The position numbers and the translations under genes were made by a program. A model generated the notes under the pieces. That model worked only from the letters and a program-made list of their open reading frames with translations. It did no database searches and was not told the DNA's origin. Positions 44,355 to 56,796 of a DNA stretch of 64,000 nt are shown here, piece by piece. How positions within the stretch are numbered: position 1 is the stretch's first letter; the number at the start of each line of letters is the position of its first letter. Source of the stretch: Paramecium tetraurelia. Taxonomy: Eukaryota > Ciliophora > Oligohymenophorea > Peniculida > Parameciidae. Where the stretch lies: contig NW_001799522.1 of NCBI RefSeq assembly GCF_000165425.1, positions 248,001 to 312,000 on the forward strand, in the 5' to 3' direction.

Positions 44355-46871
44355 ATGTGTTGTTCAAGGAAATAAAAAACTAACAATTAAAGAGAAGAAA
44401 TCAATAAATTGGGAAAACTTACTAGACTTACAGAAATTGAACTGATAGAATTAAAAACTAGATTTGCTAGAATGTCCCAAGGTTCTAATTTTGTAACTAA
44501 GTTTTAATTTCGAGATAATCTTGGCTTACTTGGCATGGGAACTATGCTACATTTATCAGATAGAATCTTCCACATAATGGATGACGATAAGGATGGTAAG
44601 GTATGAATTTAAATGGAAATCTCTCTAGATTCGATTCGAAGATTTTGCCCTTTATTTTGATAAAGTGAGTCATGGAGATGCCAGGGAAAAAGCAGAAATA
44701 AGTTTTAAGTTGATTGATAAGAATAAGATTGGAAGTTTTACATCGACTGAATTTAATGATACTATGTAAGGAGTGATTAATAGTTGGATAGCCATGACTG
44801 GATAAAATCTAACGAGCGAAACCAAGAAACAAATTGATCAAAGAATCAAATTAATATTCTCAACCATGGATGTGGACAAGGCTGATAGAGTTACACTATA
44901 ACAATATCAAGATTCCGTAGTGGCAGATCCAGCACTCTTAGAAATATTTGACTTTGCTAGAAGGGGTGTCACTCTTGAATCCATAGATTATAGTATATAT
45001 CAACAATAGAAGTATGTTTAGAATATAGAAAAAAAGTTGGATCAATTACTAGAATTTATGAAATAAGACAATAAAAAATAGGAAAAAGAGCTCCCTCATT
45101 TTGTGTAAGGAACTGTTGAATAAGAATAAAAATTAAGAAATAGTCAGGTTGACAATCTCCATTCCCCTATCATTAGTCTCTTTAAATATGATAGTGAAGA
45201 AAACAATCATAATAACAATAATGATCATCAAGGCATTAATAAATTCTTTGCTTCAGATCAAATTCCATCAGTCAATTATAATCAATTTAATGAATTATCA
45301 ATTGAACATCTAAAAAATGATTAAAATCAAGATTTCTCATTTTATGCATAATCAAAACCTAAAAGGAAATTTAAAGCATTATTTCAACAAATCCCATAGA
45401 AACAAATTGAGGGAGACAATCAAGATCCTCTCGAAGAAGATCAGTTTTATAACACTGAAAAGAGTTTTGAAAGTGATCATGATTAAGATGAATCTAATTA
45501 ATTTGTAGAACAAATGACCACTGATTAACTCAAAGAAAAGTACAAATCGATGATTACATATGTAACAGATATCAGCAAGGAAGTGTAAAGATTGAGAGAA
45601 TTGATAGATCAAAATCAAATCAAATAGTAGAAAATGGATATCATCGATTAGATTAATGAATAAAGATTGCATACAATTATCAATGTACCAAGAAAGACAT
45701 AATCAATCAAAAATTAAAAACAAACTAAAAAACCAAAAATCAGTGTATCATTCGGACATGAAAACTTTAATTTGGTTTTGAATATGATGATAGGCATTCA
45801 GATGGCAGTGAGCAGTATCAATGTAGCTGACGATTATGAAGTAGGTCCAAAGGATTTTAAATTAAAATATTATTTCGAACTCCTACCAAGAAGAGCTTAA
45901 GGCGATAAAAGCTCATTTAAAGTATGCTAATTCTTTGATTATGCTCCACGAGTATTCAATAGTATTAGAACTATATACGGGATAGACAACCATTAGTATC
46001 TTAAAAGTATAGGACCAGAATCTATATTACAATCTTTAATCAAGGGAGATTTATCTTGTTTATAAGAATTGACATCAACAGGAAAGAGTGGAAGTTTCTT
46101 CTATTATACTGCAGATGGGCAATTCACTTTGAAAACTATTCATCATCAAGAGTTCAGATTCTTAAAGTAAATCATGAGAAATTACTATTATCATCTCAAA
46201 AACTACCCAGAAACACTCATCATAAAGTAATATAAACATTTAAATAAGATTATTTGGAATGCATAAGATTGGAATAAAATATTAGACTATGTTGAGGGAA
46301 AAGGTTATTTATTTTGTGATAATGAGCAATGTCTTCTCGACTAATCAAGAGATTAATGTGAGGTATGACTTAAAAGGTTCGACTTATGGAAGATATACTA
46401 TTGATAAGTAATAACTATTTATTTATTGTAAGTGATCCAACTGTTGCCAGAAAAGATCTAAATTTCTTAGAAGACAAAGAAAAAAATATGAGATTGAATA
46501 TCAATAAGAATAAATCAATGCTATTCTTTAATTAATTAGAAAAGGATTGTAAATTCTTTGAAGATAATGATATTATTGATTATAGTCTTTTGTTAGGTTT
46601 ACATGCCAAAGGGAACAAACAACTTGATAATGAGTCTTCTGTATATTCAGAAAATCCCTAACTTGATAATTTTAGTAAGATGGTAACTGTTGATAATCAA
46701 TACACATTGCATATAGGGATAATTGATATTTTAACAAATTTCAGCACAAAGAAGAAGCTTGAATTTTTATCAAAGAGAGTAATATATGGACCAACTATAT
46801 CAGCCATACCTCCAAGAGATTATGCTGAACGATTTCTAAAGTTTTTAAAGGATCATTTATTTGCAAATTGA
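44355..46871 (+). CDS. Phosphatidylinositol phosphate kinase fused to N-terminal EF-hands
   Basis: 813 aa after introns at 44601-44628, 46227-46248 and 46408-46432. The N-terminal 200 residues carry EF-hand loops DDDKDGKIRFED, DKNKIGSFTSTE (imperfect) and DVDKADRVTLQQ (imperfect). A Gln/Asn/Asp-rich coiled-coil linker of about 200 residues follows. The PIPK domain covers about residues 440-813: KDFKLKYYFELLPRRAQGDK, SGSFFYYTADGQFTLKTIHH (nucleotide-binding Lys), HLKNYPETLIIKLFGMHKI, YDLKGSTYGRYT, DIIDYSLLLGLH and HIGIIDILTNFSTKKKLEFL. It ends in SAIPPRDYAERFLKFL. The DLKGS and IIDYSLLLG catalytic elements are kept. The product is PtdIns(4,5)P2 or a relative; EF-hands suggest Ca2+ control. MCCSRK at the start may be palmitoylated. 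Confidence 0.88.
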
Positions 46872-47046
46872 AAAAATTATTACTCATTCATTTAAACTAC
46901 TTATAACTCTACCCAAGACCATCGATGTTTATCTAACCTATCGTGATATCAACGATAAAGGTCCCAATTTTTATTCTATAGTATCAATTTCATCGTGAAT
47001 TTTAAATCTTTGCATAGACATTGTCTATACAGACAACTTTTGTTCT

Positions 47047-47972
47047 TCATTAGGCATATTCATCGAATGTTAGATTTTAAGAATTTATTCGGTTTCCTTT
47101 TGGATCTATCAAAATAATAGGATTAATTACATTATCACTGATCCGGTTGATGGAATGAATCTCATTTGACAATAAAAGATTTTCAATTGTGTCAGTTAAA
47201 TATACAAGATCATCATAAAGGGTCAGGTCAAATTTGTCAACAATTTTCTATTCTCCATTTATGTACTAGATCTCTCTCACACAACATAATTTGCTGATTT
47301 CAGAGAATTCCACTAATTCCTCTCCATTTTGCTTAAGGATTATTTTCCTGAGACTTTTTTTTAAGCCTATAAGTTACTTAATTACTTAAAACAATTTCCT
47401 CTCGTTATTTATGTATTTCTTTAATAAATATCAAGTCATACTTTAAGATTATCTAAACTATAGACGAGTGCAAAGATTTGCTAACTAAATTTGATGTAGG
47501 ATTGAGATTGAGGATTCCTGATACTGGATACTAATGCAAGAGATTTTTTGGAAGAGCCTTCTTTTACTTTTTTAAACTTAACATCGCCGTATTATACTAT
47601 TTCAGTTTCAGTTCTGACCTTCTTATATTTATTTTGTTTTTAGGTATTTTTCTAAGATCTTAATGTATTCAAATGGTCTAAGTAATCTTTGATAGTTTTC
47701 TCATCACTGTATACTGTTCTAATTGTTAGGTTCTGTTTATAAGTTGTTTCCTTAGGAGACGTCTTATTTATAACAGGAAAAGTGATATCAGTTTTATTAG
47801 CTTACATTTCTACAGTTGGTTAATGTTTGTCCACACTCAATTTTTGATCTTTTTATGTTTTTTGTTAGGTTCTCAAAGTTGTGATTGAGTTGGATTTTTA
47901 ATTTTTGAAAGGGATAGTTTCATTTAGTTTGAAATTAGGTAGTATTAGATGATGCTTTAATATTAAGCTCAT
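47047..47972 (-). CDS. Basic protein with a possible doublecortin-like domain
   Basis: 300 aa after a 23-nt intron near 47450; ATG 47972, TGA 47047-47049. The first 170 residues are basic, Thr/Lys/Gln-rich and probably disordered. From about 185, NNERKLFQVIKQLIGLKKSL, RKIILKQNGEELVEFSEISK and YINGEQKIV have the beta-grasp rhythm of a DCX domain (helix, then V-R-K-I-x-x-x-x-G-x-x-V, then an x-x-Y-V-A-x-G-like end). Doublecortin proteins bind microtubules, and ciliates use them in cilia-related structures. The assignment is tentative; without DCX it is simply an unknown basic protein. Confidence 0.5.
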
Positions 47973-47985
47973 TAATTATATTAAA

Positions 47986-48523
47986 ATGATTTTGGATTTC
48001 CCTGATAATCTAAATTCTAGTCAATCCATCATGCCTGAGAAATAAACAAAAGACTGGCATTCAGAATTGAAATTCTTGCATTACTTCCCAAAAAATAAGT
48101 GCTTTGGAAAAGAGGAGCAAGAAATCACCAGAAATATTAAGACTATTGAAACACATTACAAAGTATTCATCACTGTATAAATAGTAAAAAGTATAAGAAA
48201 TGGTATCGTAATTACTCACAGACGAACAAGGCACCTTGAATATCATACCTAAAAAAGCAAACATAGATTTGAAGAGAGCAATCCAACCTAAATTAGATAA
48301 ATTGAAGAAAAAAACAGAAAGAGCCATTGTGGATGTATTAAGTATCTATTTGATATAAAATAAAGATGAGAGATTTTTAAAGAAAGAAGTTGAAAAAAAA
48401 GAGGAAATCATTGAACCATAAACTACAACCATTGCTCAACCAATTAAGGAAATAATTAATGTCTATGATAAAGAAATTGAATTTGATGATGAGGACTATG
48501 ATGATGATTACGAAACATTATGA
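47986..48523 (+). CDS. Unknown protein with acidic tail, 171 aa
   Basis: One 22-nt intron at 48163-48184; TGA 48521-48523. The start could be ATG 47986 or the in-frame ATG 48031; the second leaves a more usual gap to the divergent doublecortin-like gene. The middle is helical and basic (DLKRAIQPKLDKLKKKTERA). The last 17 residues are acidic, ending EFDDEDYDDDYETL, a pattern like the tubulin or chaperone C-terminal tails. No family recognised. Confidence 0.55.
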
Positions 48524-48751
48524 TTAATTTTATTAATTACAATAATCCTAAAACTCAAGTATTTTTAAATATTTCATTCATCAAAATTAAATATATCAAC
48601 CACTTCTCTTAGAGTAAATTTTAAATTAAATTACTTCGAATTCAAAAATTACAATACTTATAGGATAAGCAATAAAACCTCTCGAATTGTATATGGGTCT
48701 TAGTTTGTCATTAATTTCTCATATTCATTTATACTCTTATTAATTTTATAA

Positions 48752-49423
48752 ATGAGTTCTTAATTAGAAAAAAAATTGTATTACAAGATTGCCTACGAAT
48801 AAAATAATGTAGTTGAATTGTAACGATAAATTCGGCCTCAAATACCATAAATTGTAAATCATGAGGAAGATTTCTCTGGATTTGATGAGAATAATGTAAA
48901 GGCAATAATATTTCTAGATTCACAAAAAACTGTGGGATGAATAAAAGTTCGAATAGATACATATTCCCGAGGATGATAAAGTCACAAATGCAGATATATG
49001 TGAATTAATGTATTAACTATTACCTAAAACGCTTGGTGTATTAGAATTTTTTAAGTAAAGAGAAGAAGATATCATAAATACAAAATTTTGGAATCTCGTG
49101 AGCAATTTCGAATCCATATTGAATGAATCTTAAGAATAACTATAATTAGATGTAGCAAATCTGTAATAGGGAACAATTATATAAGTATAACCATAATAGA
49201 AAGAATTAACATTGTAAACACCTTAAGAAAATACATAAAAATAGTAATAATAACAATAAGAAAATAAATAATCAGAATAAGATAAATAAAAATAGTTAGA
49301 ACAAATTTATTATGAACAATTATAATAAAATAAATAAAAATAAGGGAAATTAACATCTGCAGAATAGTAATAAAAGGATGAATTAACATCGGGATAATAA
49401 TAATAATAAGAACTCACATCTGG

Positions 49424-49490
<67 letters not shown>

Positions 49491-49649
49491 GAGCTCACAT
49501 CTGGAGTTGAATCATTAAATAAAAATGAAAAAAATTAGAACGAAGAAATATATTTTTATAAATAGGGAACATAATAGAATAATAATTGTCAAATGAGTTC
49601 AAAAAATGTTCCAACTTAAGATGAATTTGGAAATCCTTCTACATAATGA
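48752..49649 (+). CDS. Polyglutamine protein with ELTSG repeats
   Basis: 291 aa after a 22-nt intron at 48896-48917; TGA 49647-49649. The N-terminal 130 residues are ordinary: LYYKIAYEQNNVVELQRQIR, then a helical block NADICELMYQLLPKTLGVLE and NFESILNESQEQLQ. From there the protein is Gln-rich, and the motif KLTSAEQ, ELTSGQ, ELTSGQ, ELTSGV recurs between glutamine runs. The longest run, at 49425-49490, is 22 glutamines encoded only by TAA. The function is unknown. The reverse-strand reading of the same repeat as polytyrosine is an artefact. Confidence 0.7.
49425..49490 (+). repeat. (TAA)22 trinucleotide microsatellite in coding sequence
   Basis: Sixty-six bases of perfect TAA repeat, in frame, encode 22 consecutive glutamines with the reassigned codon. 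Shorter TAA runs flank it at about 49395-49409. The perfect repeat suggests a length-variable allele. Confidence 0.95.
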
Positions 49650-50661
49650 GATAAAAATGATACAGTTTAATCCACATTTAAGTAAATATTCTATCTTACC
49701 TTTAAATTAAATCTTTATTAGATATCTATATTATTGTCGATTATACTATTTTGAAGGACAACTTAATTAAATTTTAATTAAATTCTATTGAAAATTTAAT
49801 TTATATCATTAAAAGATACTAATTTGATCCTCTTCTATTTCTTTTGAGTAATTATTAATCTCACTTATAAATATATTTACAACTGATATCTTAATAATGT
49901 CTAGACATTTGGTAAAGATAAATTTGATAATTTTTATAATACACCTATTTTTAATGCTTACTCCTCCCATTTTAGAATGGCTCATTTTTATAGTTTTCTT
50001 AAAGCAGGTTAAACATTTAAAATATTTAATTTAATTTTCTTCTTAAATTTACAATATTCCTCAATAGAATAATTACTTTTAAGAAGGTCAAATTAAAAAT
50101 TATTTATATGAATTTCTAAAGAATATTACAAAAGTAGTATTCAAATTTCCTACACTTTTTTGAAATACATCAGTTTACACCTTCTTCCTATGTACCTATT
50201 TTTAACTTGCAGAAATATTTACAATAAATCTTAGATAAAATTTATTTCTCATTCCAACCTGTAAATTTTTGAATATGATAGAACCAATATAAATCTAGAG
50301 CTCAAATGGATTCTTAAAATAATTGATAATTTTTATGTTTGGGCAAATTAAAATGATCACTTAGGAATTAGAGAATATCAAATAATCCAATTTTCTTTAT
50401 ATTTTTTCAAATTAAGCGCTTTTTAATTAGATTTGCAATAAAATTCTTTTAATAGATCATAGCAAAGCGAACTTATGCGACAATTACATATCATTAATTA
50501 GAATTAGTAAATACATATGAAGAAAAACTTAGGTATTTCTAATAGTAAGTATTAATTTGATTTTTCAATTATATTTGATTAGATTAATTATATTTTATTC
50601 TTAAAATATGTGTTTTCGTAGAAGTATTATTTATTAAAATAATTGAATATTTTAAATTGAA
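49650..50661. other. AT-rich kilobase, possible small membrane ORF
   Basis: Mostly unsupported AT-rich DNA. The only candidate is an 88-codon frame, ATG 49897 to TGA 50161-50163, beginning MSRHLVKINLIIFIIHLFLM with two hydrophobic stretches. Its composition is plausible for a small membrane protein, but it has no homologue I recognise and may be chance. Confidence 0.25.
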
Positions 50662-53600
50662 ATGAATTTAGTACATTTTGATTCCTTGTGCAATGATTGC
50701 TGTTTCTCAACAACATTAGAAGTAAGTATTGTTTTTAAGTTTATAGAGTAAGCAATTGGCTGAATAGTCAATTTATCAGTTCATAGAAGATATAAGAAAC
50801 ATTGATATTATATGTCAGATTATACAATAAACTCAGTCAGGCTCGACTTTGTTTGTGATATCAGAATATATAGCTAAGATTGTGGTTTCTGAAAGGTCTT
50901 TCAAGGGATTCTCATCTTCTGATCGTAGTTTATCAGAAGGGTAATTAATTGTGGGATAATTCTAATATAGGGAAGAAAACGATGTGTTATCTAAAAAATG
51001 CAGAGTCTATGAAACTTTGGTTTAACTATTTTGTGCTAGTCTTTAAAAGCAATAAGAAAATCACGTATAAAATTCAATCTGTAATTTGGTGGGTTTGTTG
51101 ATTCAGCAAATAATGATGTTTAGTAGCAACCAATTCTCAAAGTTCAAGTTAGTTTTTAACTCTTTTTTTCAAGGGAATCAACCTTACCTCCTTTCTATAG
51201 GTTTGAAATTAGTGTAGCATGTTTTATAGAATTTACAACTTTATTCATCCTATGACTCTTATGTTTCATATAGGAAAATAATGTTTTAGTTTTAAAATAG
51301 CGATATTCTAGATTTTATGTCTACTGTTTGTACAGTGCTGAAATAATGCACTTAAAATCTCTATAAGCCAGCCTTAGCCTCACTTAAAGATATTTTGATG
51401 TTCAATTTTAATGTGAGTTACTTCGAATTAGAATCAGATTTTGATCCGAATGATCAAAACAATGTTAGCGTAATTTAAAATATTATATTCCTAGTTTCCT
51501 GAGAAATTTGCTGAGTTTTTTAATGATAGGTAATTGGTGGAACTTTTATTTAAGATTGTAGCATTATACAGTTAAAGCGACTCCTCTTTAGCCCTGTTAG
51601 CATTGAAATCTCTGAAGAGAATGGCTTCTTCAAAGAAGAGAATTTTTACAGAGAAAATTAAAAAAAGATTATTTGCTAAGGAAATGTATTAAGGTTGTAT
51701 TTTCCTTTTTGAAAAGGTATAATAAGCTAATGAGGAAATTATAAGTGATATATTGGAGTTAAATACAAAATTAAACAATTGCTTCGGTTTGAGATAGATT
51801 AGATTTGATTTTACATTTAGTTAACAATGGTTATATTCTTTATAAACATTTTGTGTTTAAATCTTACAAAAATAAATGAAAATTAAGGATCCTCACATGT
51901 ATTAGATGATAGAATTGATGAAGAAATTAGTCAAATTTATTACTGACTTCAAATTGGATATTACATTTAAATAATCAATCTCTAAGGCAATATCGGAAAT
52001 AAGCAAGTCTATAATTCATTTATTATTGAATTCTCAAAACTCCTTTTTTTAAGGTTACACACCTTAGAATCATAAAAAATTAAAGCATACTTTAAAAGAA
52101 TTTTTTGAAAATCTTTTTCCAATTTTATCTATAGATTTAACTAGTCACATTAAGATGATTTATCATTCTTTTAAGAATGCAGCTTAAGATTAAGAAAAGT
52201 TCATTATTGAATTAAGTTTAATTAATTACATTGTAATAAATCCATAAATTTTAGAAAAAAACAGTGAAGAAATAGTTTAAATGATATAAACTGTAATTAA
52301 AGATTCATTAACCTTCCTATAAGTTTCTACTCATAATTTACCTCCCTTAGTTATTATGTCTGCTATGTCTTTGGCAGATAACTTATTTTAATTTGCTCTT
52401 AGTGAATCAGATGAATCAATTGGTAGATAAAGATCAAACAAAGCCTTTTTTGATAATTTCATCAAGCCAATTCAGATATAACCCTAATAAGCTACTAATC
52501 AATTATTGTAATTCATAATTTTACAATTGCAAATTGAGAACAAAGAAATTATAGAATATGCCTTAGTAATTATGAAGGAAACAATTGTTCGACTCAAACA
52601 TCATTTATATAACGAAGCCTTTTAAAGTTCAAATGTTGTAACCTAAATTAAAGGCGTCCTATTAAATCTTAAGAATACTGCTTTATAGAAGGATACATTT
52701 TTAAGTTGTCGAACTTTAGCCTCTGAAATCCTGTCAATTTTATTGTTTGACACTGCCTATGAGAACTACATTGAATCAATAATCTAATTAAATTAGTTTT
52801 TGACAATACAACCAACTCAATAATCAATTTTAATATATCTATATGAAATGTTAGGTTACTTCAGACATGTTGATACTAGCAAAATATTTAGATTACTCAT
52901 TAAATAACATCTATTAAAAATAGCTGAATTGACCAGATTTATTTTAATAGACAATCCTTAACAATTCCAAATGTGTAAATTATGTCTAAAACTAATGGTT
53001 GCCATAACAGAGAACAAGAGTCTGAGATATTAATATCATAGTTCCTCTGTAGTTTAAATTGAATTAGTCAGAACATTTTAAGGTATATTGACAAGTTACT
53101 TGTAACATTTAATAAATGCCATATAAGATGAAAAAGTCAAATAGGAATTCTCAGCAGAGATTTGCAGATTGGTGGGATTAATATTTAAAATTATGAATAA
53201 CATCCTTAAAGGTAAATATATTTCTTAAACATGTTAATTGCTCTTTGCTGACAGAAAATATTTAGACCTACTCATAACTTCATTAGAAATAACATCAAAG
53301 ATCTCAAATTATATCATTGTAAATGTATATATATATTTTTAGATGTACAATAAAACATGTTTACAAGTAGTCTAAGTGTTGTAAGTAGTGAGTTCGTCAC
53401 AACTGCAGTTATTTGAATTGAATCCACAATCACTGTCTACTTTAATGGTTATAATTGAAAATTTACAAAAACACTTGTTGCGCCAACTCTCACAAGAATA
53501 TAAGACTTCAACTATATCCACATATCACCAGCCTTTGGATAAAGTTACTTTGGATCATACAACAGACATTGTTTTATCAATACTAGAATTTGTATCAGAG

Positions 53601-53939
53601 GAACAATAATTGACTTAGATGGGCATTTTATAATCGTTTGTTTAGCCTTTAGATCCTATTATTGAACTTATTTTGTAAGAATTACTACTGTGCTTAATTA
53701 AGGGTTAATGTTCACAACAAACCAACCTCAAAATCACAAGATAGGTTTTCGCTATTATGTGCACTTTTCAATAAGTTTTTGTTGCAATTTTAAGCAAAGT
53801 CTTACTGAGATCTGATTAATAATTAGATGCTTCTTAACTACAAATTTTAACATAAGATCTAGACCTAAGGATCAAACAATAAAATGAAGAATAATTTAAA
53901 AAAAACTTCAATCTATTTATGAAATAATTTGGAATTTGA
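50662..53939 (+). CDS. HEAT-repeat karyopherin-like protein (exportin/importin type)
   Basis: About 1,050 residues in several exons; the first intron is 50722-50746 (25 nt), another of 26 nt lies near 51150, and others follow. The TGA is 53937-53939. The start MNLVHFDSLCNDCCFSTTLE, then ESKQLAEQSIYQFIEDIRN, then SGSTLFVISEYIAKIVVS matches the N-terminal importin-beta fold (L-x-x-L-C, A-E-x-x-L-x-x-F, helix A of repeat 2), closest in feel to exportin-7/exportin-4. The remainder is wholly helical, Leu/Gln-rich HEAT repeats such as LLQFIILQLQIENKEIIEYA. A nuclear transport receptor is the likely role; cargo and class are not determined. Confidence 0.55.
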
Positions 53940-53981
53940 GAGTAATGATGTTTTTATTTTGTTATTAAATATAATCATAAA

Positions 53982-54686
53982 ATGAGCAGAAAGTTTATAA
54001 CCCAGTACCCATTGGCACCACCAATGAATGATATTTCCAATTTATACAAAAAAATCAGAATATAAGAACAATTATAATTCTTCGATGAAATAATCAAAAA
54101 GGGTAAATTCAAAAGACCAGTGCAAAAACCCAAAAACATTAAACTCCCCATCACTATATCTTCAAAAACAATTCAATTATAAAGTGAGCGATCTCTTTCT
54201 ATTCGTTCACCAAGAATTATTGAATAACCTAAGAAATAAATACTGCCGCCCATTTCAAAGCAAAAAGCATCAATTTCAGGTTGGGAAGTTAATACATCCT
54301 ATGATTCGTATTTATATTTTTAATGAAAAACATTGATATTAAGTAATTCATCTAAATCCCTTTCTTATTTCAAAGATATAAAATAAATCCTGATACCAAT
54401 CACAACTTCTATCACGGCAATAATCATACATTAATCCTACAATTAAAGAATTAAAGAAAACTTAATCTATTCTAAGTCAATCATAAACTAATTTTAAGTT
54501 ATAAGTAAATCACCAAAAATAAATAATCATTATGTCAAGGCTACTAATCTGAAGATTGCTCTATTTGATTAGATGCATCAAAATTTTTAAATAGAAACAA
54601 TGTCATTTAATTATCAAATACAAAAAATAAGACAACTTTTGTTAGTCTATACTTGTCGAACCTTAGGTACTAAAATATTTGATTGA
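53982..54686 (+). CDS. Unknown basic protein, about 222 aa
   Basis: ATG 53982, TGA 54684-54686. A TGA at about 54324 is skipped by a 36-nt intron (donor near 54307), which keeps the frame. The protein begins MSRKFITQYPLAPPMNDISN and is rich in Lys, Ile, Ser and Pro, with proline-basic patches (KKGKFKRPVQKPKNI). It looks disordered and microtubule- or nucleic-acid-binding by charge only. It lies 42 bp downstream of the karyopherin-like gene. Confidence 0.5.
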
Positions 54687-55009
54687 TTATAATTATTTAA
54701 TTAAAAAAATTATTTTTAATATAACCTTTTATAATTTAACAACCTATTCACCTATTTTCAATCATTTTTTCTTCATACTTTTAACCTATAATTATCAGCT
54801 TGATGAATAGCTAAATTTTCTCTATTGGAAATTATTCATTACTCTTGCATTACACATTTAAATTTAAGTTTCTCATTATTGACACCTATCTTCACTTATA
54901 GTTATATTGACTTTACTTTTAGAAATATACACCTAATATTCATTTGATCATTGATAAGATCATAAAAAATAATTATATTACAAAATTATGAATATATATT
55001 ATGTTATTA
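54687..55009. other. Convergent AT-rich intergenic
   Basis: Lies between two 3' ends. Nothing supported. Confidence 0.4.
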
Positions 55010-55333
55010 TCAATTGTATTATCCCACTAGTCTTAATACTCTTGCAGTTTCCTTAGTAAGGATTGATATTCGAAAACTAGGTTAAGAACGTGTAGTTTCA
55101 CTAATTTTGATTTTAAAATTAGGAAGTAACTTCTTGTTTAATTCACTTAATTCAAATAATGGATTTTTAAATGATAATTTTTTACATGAATGATTAAGTC
55201 TGATATTATTCTTTTAAATGAGTTTCTGTTTTCTATACTAACTATTCGCATAAACTTTGTTTTAAAATTCTGGGTTTATTAAGGTCTTTTTATTTGTTAT
55301 ATACTATTATTATTATTATTAAATTTTCAACAT
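55010..55333 (-). CDS. Unknown small basic protein, 107 aa
   Basis: An uninterrupted 107-codon frame, ATG 55333 to TGA 55010-55012. It begins MLKIQQQQQQYITNKK, followed by basic helices and then KNPLFELSELNKKLLPNFKI and SETTRSQPSFRISILTKETA. Amino acid composition and codon pattern look like real protein rather than AT-rich noise, and the alternative frames over the same DNA look worse. The short Gln run is again TAA repeats. No family recognised. Confidence 0.5.
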
Positions 55334-55583
55334 AAATTTATAATATTCTTGTTCATTATCTAGAATTATGTATTTCAGGCATCAATTGAATGTATATTAA
55401 AAATTAAGTTAGAATTTAAAACATATATAAATAAATTTATTGTCTTCTGAAACTTTGCTTCCCTCTATAAGTTTATTTCAAAATAAATATAAAACAACAT
55501 TTAGAGAATATAAATCTTTCATAATTTTGTATTAATTAATTTATAAAAAGAGAGAAATACTAAATTTTGAATATCTCATTGTT

Positions 55584-56599
55584 TCATTAGTTGATTTTTA
55601 TCAAACTGTTATTCTATTACTTGATTATTTTATATGATTAGAAGAGTTCTTAGATGGCTACTTAATCATTAATTGCTTCTTAAGATTTTGAATTGTTTAT
55701 ATAATTTGGTTGAATAAGTTTACCATTGACATTTTCAAAATTGTATTACAGTTTTATTTCCAAATAATCTTTAAGTAATTAATATGCTTTTTAGCATTCC
55801 ATATTGGATCCATATTTGATATAGATATAAATTTAGCTTTATTTCAAATACTTCTAAATATTAAATTAAAATTTACAATTTCTCCAAAGAGACAAAATAT
55901 TTTGATAACAAAATTCAAGTCATTTAATATATCATAAGTGATTAACACTTAAATGCACATTGTATTTTGTTGCAACTTGTCCAAAGCTGTAACGATCTTA
56001 GTTTCAATAGTTTTATTAATTTCATCATCTATTTAATTGAGTCGACTGAGGATATCTACCATTTTCTCTTCTGAAAACTACGGCTCCTCCTCATCAGAAA
56101 CCTCATCTGTAGAATTACTTCCAAATTAGAAATCTTCCCATTCATTGATTCGTGCTATTTCTTATTATTCTTCATTTTGCTCAATCTGATCAGTAGTATT
56201 AGAAGGAGGATTAGTAAAATCAAGACCTTTAGTATATGGAACAGTATCAAGCTTTAGCTATTTCAACCTCGAATGATAAACATTGCATGAAATTTAATTT
56301 AAGATTTTTGTATTATTAAGTGATCTAGGATAAAAATTGAATCTATACTTTATTGCATCAATTGCTGAATCAACTTCGTCATATTCAATAAATACTTTTG
56401 TTTAAAGCTGACCTCTCTCAAATATTAAAATCTATAATATTATATCATAATTTTGGAATACTTTTGAAATAGAGCCATGTTTGGAGAAAACTTTCAATAA
56501 AGATTGATTATTGATTTAGATATTATTCTATGTTGTTTTCAGACAAACTAAAGCAACTCTAGTGGGTGTTGGTTCTCTTTTTTTTTTCCTTTGGGACAT
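55584..56599 (-). CDS. RNA-binding protein with two RRM-like domains
   Basis: 320 aa after introns at 56432-56461 (30 nt) and 55854-55876 (23 nt). RRM 1 spans about residues 10-90: PTRVALVCLKTTQNNIQINN, then LLKVFSKHGSISKILIFER and TKVFIEYDEVDSAIDAIKY. The RNP-1 position reads TKVFIEYD, as in PTB/hnRNP L-type RRMs. A Gln/Asp/Glu-rich linker follows. RRM 2, about residues 220-300, is weaker: CIQVLITYDILNDLNFVIKI, then FGEIKYLKQSQIYIYIKYGS and KAYQLLKDYL. A splicing or mRNA-binding role is plausible. The N-terminus MSQRKKKREPT is a nuclear-localisation-like basic patch. Confidence 0.7.
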
Positions 56600-56796
56600 T
56601 ATTAATTACTAATATAATTAATGTTATCCTAAAACTCATTTATATCTGTTTGAGATATATTGGTTACATTTTGAATAACATTCATCTATATGTTAATAAT
56701 GGTTATTAATGTAGTTACTTGTAGGGAACATATAACCTAAAAGACAATCAACATAATATTTTATGATAAAAATGCTAACATTATACAAATTAAGTA

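Noticed and set aside
45379-45672. Minus-strand 97-codon frame over the PIP-kinase linker
   Set aside because: It overlaps the continuous 813-aa EF-hand-PIPK frame and has shadow-like composition.
49177-49498. Minus-strand polytyrosine and isoleucine-rich frames
   Set aside because: They are the reverse reading of the TAA repeats that encode glutamine on the plus strand.
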